17,149 nucleotides of DNA, taken from positions 1-17,149 of the forward strand of contig CAZJAA010000046.1 in assembly GCA_964544055.1 (NCBI GenBank). Reading direction: 5' to 3'. Source of the stretch: SIG299 sp964544055. GTDB taxonomy: Bacteria > Bacillota > Clostridia > Lachnospirales > Lachnospiraceae. This document shows positions 1 to 6,065 of this stretch, piece after piece (position 1 is the stretch's first letter; every line of letters begins with the position of its first letter). The notes beneath the pieces were generated by a model that saw only the letters and a list, made by a program, of their open reading frames with translations, was not told the origin of the DNA and searched no databases. The translations under genes were made by a program, and so were the position numbers.

Positions 1-66
1 CCAAAAGGTCTGGTTGTTTGTTTGGAAGCTTCGATATATAGTTTTGAATGTATCAGGAATAAATAC

Positions 67-95
67 TTGACTGTGTATATAGAATATAGTATAAA
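67..95 (+). promoter_or_regulatory. Promoter of the tRNA-Asn/tRNA-Cys pair
   Basis: TTGACT at 67-72 and TATAAA at 90-95 are separated by 17 bases. Transcription would start near 102, about 44 nt before the mature 5' end of tRNA-Asn, leaving a short leader for RNase P to remove. No other promoter-like pair lies between this point and the tRNAs. Bases 1-66 show nothing I can assign. Confidence 0.7.
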
Positions 96-145
96 TATGG
101 TACAGGAGATAAGGATAGGACGTGAGTTTGTATCCTTTCTGTTAT

Positions 146-217
146 TCCTCGATAGCTCAATGGTAGAGCACACGGCTGTTAACCGTGGGGTTGTTGGTTC
201 GAGCCCAACTCGGGGAG
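146..217 (+). tRNA. tRNA-Asn (anticodon GTT)
   Basis: A complete cloverleaf can be folded by eye. The acceptor stem TCCTCGA pairs with TCGGGGA (one T-G pair), followed by a D arm GCTC/GAGC and an anticodon arm CACGG/CCGTG with loop CTGTTAA. The anticodon GTT is at 178-180. The T arm is GTTGG/CCAAC with loop TTCGAGC, and the discriminator is G217. CCA is not encoded, so it must be added after transcription. The gene decodes AAC/AAU and is co-transcribed with the tRNA-Cys 25 bases downstream. Confidence 0.96.
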
Positions 218-242
218 CTGCTTTTTAAGCAAAATTTCATAT

Positions 243-313
243 GGCGACATAGCCAAGTGGTAAGGCTCCGGTCTGCAACACCGTCATCACCAGTTCAAAT
301 CTGGTTGTCGCCT
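243..313 (+). tRNA. tRNA-Cys (anticodon GCA)
   Basis: The acceptor stem GGCGACA pairs with TGTCGCC. The D arm has GCC/GGC, and the anticodon GCA at 275-277 sits in loop CTGCAAC. The T arm is ACCAG/CTGGT with loop TTCAAAT, and the discriminator is T313. The outermost pair of the anticodon stem (C268/T284) is a mismatch; the other four pairs hold. CCA is not encoded. It shares the promoter at 67-95 with tRNA-Asn and is followed immediately by a terminator. Confidence 0.95.
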
Positions 314-361
314 TAACAAAAATAAAACCTACTCTCAAACGAGTAGGTTTTATTTTTGTTA
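314..361 (+). terminator. Terminator of the tRNA operon
   Basis: A perfect 21-bp inverted repeat (314-334 with 341-361) encloses the 6-base loop TCAAAC. The core is CCTACTC/GAGTAGG flanked by A-rich and T-rich arms, so the 3' arm itself supplies the U-rich tail. It begins one base after the end of tRNA-Cys. Because the repeat is perfect and has A/T flanks on both sides, it could also stop transcription arriving on the minus strand. Confidence 0.93.
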
Positions 362-366
362 CAAGA

Positions 367-405
367 AGACATGTAGATTTTAACTGTGTTCAACATCTGC
401 ATGTC
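367..405. repeat. 12-bp inverted repeat upstream of the phosphate transporter
   Basis: AGACATGTAGAT (367-378) pairs with ATCTGCATGTCT (394-405), with a single G-T wobble and a 16-base loop. No T-run follows (next bases CCCCCTTT), so it is a poor terminator. It lies in the 221-base gap before the transporter gene and upstream of that gene's likely promoter, so it may be a DNA site rather than an mRNA leader. Function unknown. Confidence 0.5.
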
Positions 406-467
406 TCCCCCTTTAACTTCCTTTAAGTAAAATCTATGTAAAATATTTTAAAAATTCGTGTTTTCCT

Positions 468-496
468 TTGTATATTGAGAAATTTTGTTGTATACT
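468..496 (+). promoter_or_regulatory. Probable promoter of the Na/Pi cotransporter gene
   Basis: TTGTAT at 468-473 and TATACT at 491-496 have a 17-base spacer. The start point would be near 503, giving an 80-nt leader. Just upstream, two adjacent 10-base near repeats (CTTTAACTTC 411-420 and CTTTAAGTAA 421-430) could be an activator site. A Pho-type box is a guess only. Confidence 0.5.
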
Positions 497-582
497 ATGC
501 TTGTTATGTAAAATCAGAGTAATTTCAATGTAAGAAAAAAGTAATGAACAAGTAAATAACAAAAGAAGACAGGAGAACACAG

Positions 583-2382
583 ATGACGGTATTTGATGTA
601 TTAACTTTAATTTGCGGACTTACCTTATTCCTCTATGGTATGGATGTCATGGGGGATGCCCTGAAAAAGAGTGCAGGCGGTAAACTGAAAACAATTCTTG
701 GAAACTTAACCTCCAGTAAGTGGAAAGGACTTTTGCTTGGTTTGGGTGTAACGGCAATTATCCAATCATCTTCTGCAACCACAGTTATGGTAGTCGGTTT
801 TGTAAACTCCGGCACGATGCTCTTATCCCAGGCGATGGGTGTGATTATGGGAGCCAATGTTGGTGCGGCAGTAACAACGTGGCTGACAGCCTTAAACGGT
901 ATCGGCGGCGGTGCAGCAGATGCCACGGAATGGCTGGAATGGCTGAAACCGGGAGCGTGGATGCCAATTCTTGCGCTAATCGGTATTGTTTTGATTATGT
1001 TTGCCAAAAAGGATAAAAAGAAAAATGTCGGCTACATTTTTATGGGCTTTGCTGTGCTTATGGTCGGCATGGATTTAATGTCCGGCTCTGTCAGCGGTTT
1101 AAATGACAGTGAGGAATTTCAGCAGCTTCTCCTGGTTTTTAATAATCCGCTTCTGGGCGTTCTGGCTGGTACACTGATTACCGCTATTGTGCAGTCTTCT
1201 GCAGCATCGGTTGGTATTTTGCAGGCATTATCCAGTACCGGAGCAATTTCGTTTGGTATGGCAATGCCGATTATTATGGGGCAGAATATTGGTACCTGTA
1301 TTACGGCAATACTTTCTTCCATCAGTGCCAATAAAAACGGTAAGAGAGCAGCACTGATGCACCTGTACTATAATATCATCGGTGTAATTTTGTGGATGAC
1401 CGCTTATTATTTGGTTGGATGGATTTTAACAAGCACAAGTCTCTTTGGACTGTTCGCATGGGCAGATACCACTATTATCGATATGTGGGGCATTGCTGCG
1501 GTACATACAGTATTTAAACTGTTTTCAGTTGCTGTATTAATGCCAATTTCCGGTATTTTTGAAAAACTGGCAACAGCAACTGTAAAAGGAACTGATACGA
1601 AGGGTGATAGTTATACCGATATGCTGGACGAGCGTTTGCTGGGAACGCCATCGGTTGCAATTGAACGCTGTCATGCGGTGGCATCTCAAATGGCAAAGCT
1701 TGCTTCCGGAGCAATCCAGCAGGCAATTACACTGCTTGTCAATTATGACGAAAAGGCTGCTGCTGCTGTGCATGATGCAGAAGACAAGGTGGATATTTAT
1801 GAGGATGTACTCGGCTCCTATCTGATGAAGCTGTCAGCAAGTGGTCTGACGGAAAACGACAGTCACGAAGTAACGAAGCTTCTCTATATGATTGGTGACT
1901 TTGAGCGAATTTCCGACCATGCAGTAAATGTGGTGGATTCTGCCGAAGAAATCAAAGACAAAGGGCTGGAATTTTCCGAAAAGGCAATGTCCGAGCTGGA
2001 AGTTATGTGTGGTGCCATCAATGAAATTATGCAGCTTACCGAAGAAGCTTTTATCAGTCAGGATGAGCAGAAAGCACATGTCATTGAGCCATTAGAGCAG
2101 GTGGTGGATGATTTAAAAGAAAAAATCAGAGTACACCACATCCGTCGTCTGCAAAAAGAGGAATGCACGATGGAGCATGGATTTGTGCTTTCCGACATTT
2201 TAACAGACTTAGAGCGTGTATCTGACCACTGTTCCAACGTGGGAACCTGTTTAATTGAGCTTTCGGAGCATGAGGATTTGGATATCCATGAATATAAGCA
2301 TCATCTGAAAGAGGGTGGAGAGTTTGATACACTCTACCATCAGTATAAGGATAAGTATGCCTTAAAGAAAAAAGAATCTTAA
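583..2382 (+). CDS. Na+/phosphate cotransporter (NptA/PNaS family) with C-terminal PhoU domain
   Basis: This 599-residue protein takes up inorganic phosphate with Na+ at the cytoplasmic membrane. The two inverted halves of the PNaS family are visible. The first carries the signature QSSSATT (residues 61-67) followed by GANVGAAVTTW (90-100). The second carries QSSAAS (204-209) followed by GQNIGTCITA (233-242). Hydrophobic segments fill residues 1-325. From about 355 to 560 there is a helical PhoU-like region with two metal-binding-type motifs, DFERISDHAVNV (439-450) and DLERVSDHCSNV (542-553), which mark the two three-helix repeats. Length and architecture match bacterial NptA-PhoU fusions. 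AGGAG at 571-575 sits 7 bases before the ATG. The gene is monocistronic and convergent with the VanZ-like gene; the two stop codons are 18 bases apart. The family is clear. Substrate and direction are inferred from the family. Confidence 0.93.
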   Translation: MTVFDVLTLICGLTLFLYGMDVMGDALKKSAGGKLKTILGNLTSSKWKGLLLGLGVTAIIQSSSATTVMVVGFVNSGTMLLSQAMGVIMGANVGAAVTTWLTALNGIGGGAADATEWLEWLKPGAWMPILALIGIVLIMFAKKDKKKNVGYIFMGFAVLMVGMDLMSGSVSGLNDSEEFQQLLLVFNNPLLGVLAGTLITAIVQSSAASVGILQALSSTGAISFGMAMPIIMGQNIGTCITAILSSISANKNGKRAALMHLYYNIIGVILWMTAYYLVGWILTSTSLFGLFAWADTTIIDMWGIAAVHTVFKLFSVAVLMPISGIFEKLATATVKGTDTKGDSYTDMLDERLLGTPSVAIERCHAVASQMAKLASGAIQQAITLLVNYDEKAAAAVHDAEDKVDIYEDVLGSYLMKLSASGLTENDSHEVTKLLYMIGDFERISDHAVNVVDSAEEIKDKGLEFSEKAMSELEVMCGAINEIMQLTEEAFISQDEQKAHVIEPLEQVVDDLKEKIRVHHIRRLQKEECTMEHGFVLSDILTDLERVSDHCSNVGTCLIELSEHEDLDIHEYKHHLKEGGEFDTLYHQYKDKYALKKKES

Positions 2383-2404
2383 CGGATTATTTATAAACCG
2401 TTAA
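2379..2404. terminator. Small inverted repeat between convergent genes
   Basis: TTAACGG (2379-2385) pairs with CCGTTAA (2398-2404) and holds the stop codons of both convergent genes in its arms. The 12-base loop is A/T only. The stem is short and no T-run follows on either strand, so termination here would be weak. It is recorded as the only terminator-like element in this junction. Confidence 0.3.
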
Positions 2405-2910
2405 TCAGATGCTTTTCCTGCACTTTTTTTCTGACAGATCATATAAATGAAAAGCAGGAGCAGGGAAGCAAGTGCAGCTCCTGAGGAATCAATGCAGACA
2501 TCCGTAAAGTTACCGCTTCTGCCTGGCACGAGGGTCTGGTGAAATTCGTCCAGAGCTGCAAACAGTACAGTTAGAAAAAAACCGGCAAGAACCCGTTTTT
2601 TAAAGCGAATCCGATTGGCAAGCCATGCAGTAAGCGGAAGCTGAAAGGAAAGCGTAAGCAAAAAATATTCGCTCATATGGGCGGCTTTCCGAACGAAAAA
2701 ATGTATCATTTCTGCACGCTCATACAGGAGTGCTTCTGAGGTGGAAGCAGGAAGAAACGGAGAAATCAGCTTTACCAGAAAAAGACTTATCTCAAAACTT
2801 AAGGAACCGGATGCTTCTCCACTTTGAGCAGAAAAACCGAAAATCAGGAATGACAGGAACACGGTTGGTACAAAGGAAAGCAGCCGGATGGCAAGTTGTT
2901 TTATTTTCAT
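2401..2910 (-). CDS. VanZ-like family membrane protein
   Basis: The 169-residue product shows the VanZ-like layout. An N-terminal membrane segment is followed by FSAQSGEASG, then RKAAHMSEYF, and further hydrophobic segments flank ALDEFHQTLVPGRSGNFTD, the conserved DE(x)HQ..vpGR.g...D signature of the family. VanZ itself gives low-level teicoplanin resistance by an unclear mechanism. Most VanZ-like proteins have no assigned function, so no resistance role is claimed here. The start is set at MKIKQL: GGAGG (plus-strand 2917-2921) lies 6 bases upstream, better than the in-frame ATG 24 bases earlier (2934). The gene is single, convergent with the phosphate transporter and divergent from the kinase-like gene. 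Its promoter is at 3030-3058. Confidence 0.88.
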   Translation of the reverse strand: MKIKQLAIRLLSFVPTVFLSFLIFGFSAQSGEASGSLSFEISLFLVKLISPFLPASTSEALLYERAEMIHFFVRKAAHMSEYFLLTLSFQLPLTAWLANRIRFKKRVLAGFFLTVLFAALDEFHQTLVPGRSGNFTDVCIDSSGAALASLLLLFIYMICQKKSAGKASD

Positions 2911-2980
2911 AGAAATCCTCCATTCTGAGAACATTCTTTTTTGTTCCCATTACATCATAAATGTTGTTTTCTTACGGAAA

Positions 2981-3028
2981 CAGGACGGCGAATGCGTCCT
3001 GAAGTACAGCCGATGATGCAGTACGGCT
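2981..3028 (-). repeat. Paired inverted repeats in the VanZ-like gene leader
   Basis: CAGGACG (2981-2987) pairs with CGTCCTG (2995-3001), and AGCCG (3008-3012) pairs with CGGCT (3024-3028). Both lie in the roughly 110-nt untranslated leader that the minus-strand promoter at 3030-3058 would give. Neither is followed by a U-run. They could fold the mRNA leader; no known riboswitch was recognised. Confidence 0.35.
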
Positions 3029-3029
3029 T

Positions 3030-3058
3030 ATTATACTATTTTTGAAACAAATTTGCAA
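3030..3058 (-). promoter_or_regulatory. Promoter of the VanZ-like gene
   Basis: Read on the minus strand, TTGCAA (3058-3053) and a consensus TATAAT (3035-3030) are spaced by exactly 17 bases. The next gene on this strand is the VanZ-like one, whose start codon lies about 110 nt downstream. Confidence 0.65.
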
Positions 3059-3181
3059 ACAATAGATAGACAGAAAATATTTTTTTTGATAATATGGTAA
3101 GAAAAGAGATTGCGGATTGCCGCATCACAAATCAGAATCAAACGGAGAAACCGAGGTACAAAGGAAAGGCAGGAAGTTATC

Positions 3182-3877
3182 ATGCACATTACGTTAACAG
3201 GAAATTTAGGAAGTGGAAAATCTACATTAAGTAAAATATTAGAGGAAGAATATGGCTACGAAATTTTTTCTACCGGAAAGGTAATTCGCAAGATTGCCGA
3301 AGAGCATGGACTCAGTGTTCTGGAAATGAACGAGCTGATGAATAGAGATCCAAAGTATGACCATGAAATTGACGATACGACAGCGAGAATTTCCAGAGAA
3401 AATCCGGATAAGAGCATTTTGTTTGATTCCCGTCTTGCCTGGCATTTTGTGGACAAATCTTTCAAGGTGTTTTTGTCGGTTAGTCTGGATGTGGCAGCAA
3501 AACGTGTTGCCGGTGACGCAAGCCGTGGTGAAGTAGAGCATTACACTTCGCTGGAGGATGCAAAAGAAAATCTGAAAAAGCGTGCACAAACAGAAGACAT
3601 CCGCTACATGGACTTATACAATATCGAATATTTTGATTATTCGAATTACAATCTGGTGCTGGATTCTACGGATTGCACACCGGATATCCTTGCGAAAATT
3701 TTAAAGGAGGAAGCGGAGGCGTATGAAAAGGCAGACAGAGAAGGCAGAGCCGGTTATTCTCGTCTGATTTTATCTGTAAATCGTCCGGAGGAAGATTTCG
3801 CAAAAGAAAAGGCACTGGGTACAGTCACAAAAGAGTGTATTCACGGTCATGAATTTACAGTTATTACGTTAGCGTAA
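3182..3877 (+). CDS. Cytidylate-kinase-like P-loop kinase
   Basis: The 231-residue protein opens with a strand and a P-loop, GNLGSGKST (residues 7-15). An NMP-kinase-like substrate region follows, with DSRLAWHFV (82-90) and the strand FKVFLSVSLDV. A lid-like stretch KKRAQTEDIRY (132-142) carries the R...D.RY pattern of CMP kinase-like proteins, and LVLDST (158-163) is typical of the last core strand. These features fit the cytidylate kinase-like family: ATP-dependent phosphorylation of a nucleoside monophosphate in the cytoplasm. The housekeeping cmk differs in detail and the true substrate is not shown, so no gene symbol is given. The start is ATG 3182 with AGGAAG about 6 bases before it. 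A TTG at 3110 would add a basic N-terminal extension ahead of the P-loop strand and is unlikely. No tail domain is recognised after residue 180. Confidence 0.82.
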   Translation: MHITLTGNLGSGKSTLSKILEEEYGYEIFSTGKVIRKIAEEHGLSVLEMNELMNRDPKYDHEIDDTTARISRENPDKSILFDSRLAWHFVDKSFKVFLSVSLDVAAKRVAGDASRGEVEHYTSLEDAKENLKKRAQTEDIRYMDLYNIEYFDYSNYNLVLDSTDCTPDILAKILKEEAEAYEKADREGRAGYSRLILSVNRPEEDFAKEKALGTVTKECIHGHEFTVITLA

Positions 3878-3969
3878 AATTTTCTGTGGGTTGCTTTTCA
3901 AGAAAGTGTAGTTTAGCACCTTTCACGACAAGCCACTCCAAAATAAATTAATAAGAAAAAGGAGAAGAA

Positions 3970-4800
3970 ATGAAGAAGAAATTAGCAGTACTGATGACAG
4001 GAATTGCGGTAGTGGTGCTGGCAGCCTGTGGACAGACAAACAAAGTTGAAACACCTACGCCGACAATGGAGGAACGTCCAACCGAAGCACCAACAGAAAC
4101 GCCTGCACCGACAGAAACGCCTGCACCGACAGAAACGCCTGTGCCGACAGAAACGCCTGTGCCGACAGAAACGCCTGTGCCAACAGAAACGCCTGCACCG
4201 ACAGAAACGCCTGCACCGACAGAAACGCCTGCACCAACGGATACCTATGTGAAAGGTATTCTGACAGATACAGGATATGAAAGCGAATGGATAAACCTTA
4301 AGTTTATTATGCCGGAAAATGCAACGTTGTTATCTCAGGAAGAGTTAGACCTTCTGATGCAGCAGAGTGCTGATATGCTGTATGGGGAAAATGCAGATGT
4401 GAAGTTGGATTATGCCAAAATGACAACGGTAATCGAGATGATGGCAAAATGTGACGGAGGAGCCAATGCAATTGTGCAGGTAGAGCTTTTACCGGAAGTG
4501 TATTCTGATATGTCAGAAGAAGATTACATTGCTGCGTTAATCCAGAATCTGACGTATAGTGAAGCTGGATTTCAGATAATGACAGGAGAAACGCTCTACG
4601 AGCTGGAGCTTGGCGGTGAACAATACACAGGTATCAGCGTCGGAGTGGATTACGGCAATGGTTCCTATGTCTGTCAGGAATACCTTGTAAGAAAAAAAGA
4701 AGGACGAATGATTTCCATTGTAGTTTCTTATACAGAAGCTTCTGTTGAAAATGCACAGGAGCTGTTGCATGCTTTCGAAAATCCACTCCACTCATACTAA
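3970..4800 (+). CDS. Lipoprotein with a TETP(A/V)P repeat stalk
   Basis: The 276-residue product begins with a lipoprotein signal peptide. It has MKKK, a hydrophobic core and a lipobox ending LAAC with Cys20, so it should be lipid-anchored on the outer face of the membrane. Residues about 30-92 are a Pro/Thr/Glu-rich stretch dominated by the hexamer TETPAP or TETPVP, which probably acts as an extended stalk through the cell wall. The remaining 180 or so residues form a globular acidic domain with two cysteines. It includes EWINLKFIMPENATLLS near its start and ISIVVSYTEAS near its end. I do not recognise a named family; it resembles small beta-rich extracellular domains of Clostridia lipoproteins. 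AGGAG (3961-3965) precedes the ATG. The gene stands alone and ends at the terminator 4823-4859. Confidence 0.85.
   Translation: MKKKLAVLMTGIAVVVLAACGQTNKVETPTPTMEERPTEAPTETPAPTETPAPTETPVPTETPVPTETPVPTETPAPTETPAPTETPAPTDTYVKGILTDTGYESEWINLKFIMPENATLLSQEELDLLMQQSADMLYGENADVKLDYAKMTTVIEMMAKCDGGANAIVQVELLPEVYSDMSEEDYIAALIQNLTYSEAGFQIMTGETLYELELGGEQYTGISVGVDYGNGSYVCQEYLVRKKEGRMISIVVSYTEASVENAQELLHAFENPLHSY
4093..4236 (+). repeat. Eight in-frame 18-bp tandem repeats in the lipoprotein gene
   Basis: Eight consecutive 18-base units of the form ACAGAAACGCCTGCACCG fill this interval without gaps. Units 3, 4 and 5 carry GTG in place of GCA (Val instead of Ala), and units 5 and 8 end in A. The 18-base length keeps the reading frame, so gain or loss of units would change stalk length without breaking the protein. 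Runs of identical neighbours (1-2, 3-4, 6-7) suggest recent slippage or unequal recombination. Confidence 0.97.
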
Positions 4801-4822
4801 AAGAAAAACAGGAAAAATTCAG

Positions 4823-4859
4823 AAAAAAAGAAGCGGCTGCATAAGTCGTTTCTTTTTTT
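4823..4859 (+). terminator. Terminator of the lipoprotein gene
   Basis: A 16-bp stem (4823-4838 with 4844-4859, two G-T pairs) has the loop GCATA and a core GCGGCT/AGTCGT. It is flanked by seven A and seven T, so the 3' side ends in TTTTTTT. It sits 22 bases after the lipoprotein stop codon. The A-run on the other side would also serve minus-strand transcripts. Confidence 0.88.
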
Positions 4860-4913
4860 GTTAGAATAAGCAGGAAGAGTTTACAGTATCAAAAAAGGAA
4901 ATGGGGTGATAGC

Positions 4914-6026
4914 GTGCCGGAAAAATATAAAAAGCTGGCTCGGTTGGCAATAATCGTAGGCATTGTTTATCTGGGATTTCGTTTTCTTCTGCCGTTGTTT
5001 TTTCCGTTTCTTCTTGCATATGTTATCGCTGCAGCACTGCGAAAGCCGGTTTATTTTTTGTGGAAACGTCTCCGCATCAAACCGGCTTTGGGCGGCGCTG
5101 TTTTGCTTGTTCTATTTTTACTGGCAGCCGGTGGCGGAATTGTGTACGGTATAAAGCTGCTGCTTGTAGAATTTGTTGCTTTTGTGGGAAATTATGATAG
5201 CTATGCTGCGGAATGGGATGGCTATCTGGAATCAACCTGCCAGTACTTTGATTCGGTGTTTCGGCTGGACTCCGGAAGCTCTTTTTCACTGTTAAGTGAT
5301 GGCCTGGATGGTATTGTACTTTTTTTCAGGGAAGAGCTCATTCCCTTTTTAACAAAACGTTCGCTGAAAGCGGCATTTTCGGTGACAGAAATGGCTGCGG
5401 TGCTGGTTGTGATTTTTGTGGCAGTTTTGCTGTTTTTGGGGGATATGCTTGATGTGTCGGACGGAAAGACGAAAGCATTTGTCGCTCAGAAAGGCAAAGA
5501 AAAAGTATTGAAAAGGACGGAAAAATCAGGTTCCGGGCTGCTTAGGGAAGAATGGAGAGAGATCAAACGAGAGCTTTCAGATGCAGGAATTGCCTATGTA
5601 AAAACGCAGACGCTTTTGATTTTATTCGTCAGCATCACCTGCAGCCTTGGGTTGTTTCTGGCAGATAATCCGTATGCCCTGCTGTTTGGCGTTGTTATCG
5701 GTATATTTGACGCATTTCCGGTGCTTGGCAGTGGGCTGATTCTGGTTCCGTGGGCAGCATTTCACTTTTTTACAGGGAATGCCTTTGCCGGCGCAGTACT
5801 GCTTACTACCTATGGAATCTGCCAGTTTTTGCGGGAGTATTTAGAGCCAAAGCTGCTTGGAGGGAAAATGGGACTTCGCCCGGTACACAGCCTGATGGCA
5901 GTGTACCTTGGATATGAAATGTTTGGCTTTTCAGGACTTTTGTTGGGACCTTTTGGACTTGTGCTTATAAAAAGCATATGGCGTGTGAGCGGACAGAAAG
6001 AATCGGACGGCTCGTCTTTGTCGTAA
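4914..6026 (+). CDS. AI-2E family integral membrane protein (YtvI-like)
   Basis: The 370-residue, very hydrophobic protein has the layout of the AI-2E transporter/permease family. Two N-terminal membrane segments lie in residues 8-36 and a third near 58-80. A polar soluble portion about 85-150 follows, then another hydrophobic segment near 160-180, and finally a cluster of membrane helices from about 235 to 360. The diagnostic stretch GIFDAFPVLGSGLILVPWA begins near residue 262, and a later EPKLLGGKMGLRP motif precedes the last helices. The D.fPvlGsG.iL.PW form is typical of the YtvI branch, which in Bacillus is linked to sporulation. Transport of autoinducer-2 should not be assumed. The start is GTG 4914 with GGGGTGA at 4903-4909. 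The terminator at 6036-6065 overlaps the 3' end of the converging ABC-F gene. Confidence 0.88.
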   Translation: MPEKYKKLARLAIIVGIVYLGFRFLLPLFFPFLLAYVIAAALRKPVYFLWKRLRIKPALGGAVLLVLFLLAAGGGIVYGIKLLLVEFVAFVGNYDSYAAEWDGYLESTCQYFDSVFRLDSGSSFSLLSDGLDGIVLFFREELIPFLTKRSLKAAFSVTEMAAVLVVIFVAVLLFLGDMLDVSDGKTKAFVAQKGKEKVLKRTEKSGSGLLREEWREIKRELSDAGIAYVKTQTLLILFVSITCSLGLFLADNPYALLFGVVIGIFDAFPVLGSGLILVPWAAFHFFTGNAFAGAVLLTTYGICQFLREYLEPKLLGGKMGLRPVHSLMAVYLGYEMFGFSGLLLGPFGLVLIKSIWRVSGQKESDGSSLS

Positions 6027-6035
6027 GACAGACGC

Positions 6036-6065
6036 AAGCCATAGTTTCCTGCTATGCCTTTTTTT
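6036..6065 (+). terminator. Terminator of the AI-2E family gene, inside the ABC-F gene end
   Basis: AAGCCATAG (6036-6044) pairs with CTATGCCTT (6052-6060) except for one C-C mismatch; the loop is TTTCCTG. The T-run 6059-6065 completes a plus-strand terminator 10 bases after the AI-2E family stop codon. The 3' arm and T-run are the antisense of the last codons of the converging ABC-F gene, whose C-terminal Lys-Lys supplies the T-run. Confidence 0.65.

Noticed and set aside
22..228. Open frame of 68 codons across tRNA-Asn
   Set aside because: It runs through the tRNA gene and its promoter, has no ribosome binding site and shows no protein-like conservation.
3110..3181. TTG start 72 bases upstream of the kinase-like gene
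   Set aside because: It would put 24 basic, low-complexity residues before the P-loop strand. ATG 3182 has AGGAAG at proper distance and gives the usual N-terminus.
4093..4236. CRISPR-like array
   Set aside because: Units are contiguous 18-mers with no spacers and lie in frame inside a coding sequence.
4028..4252. Repetitive open frames on both strands over the lipoprotein repeats
   Set aside because: An 18-base repeat without stops keeps several frames open. These are shadows of the lipoprotein repeat.
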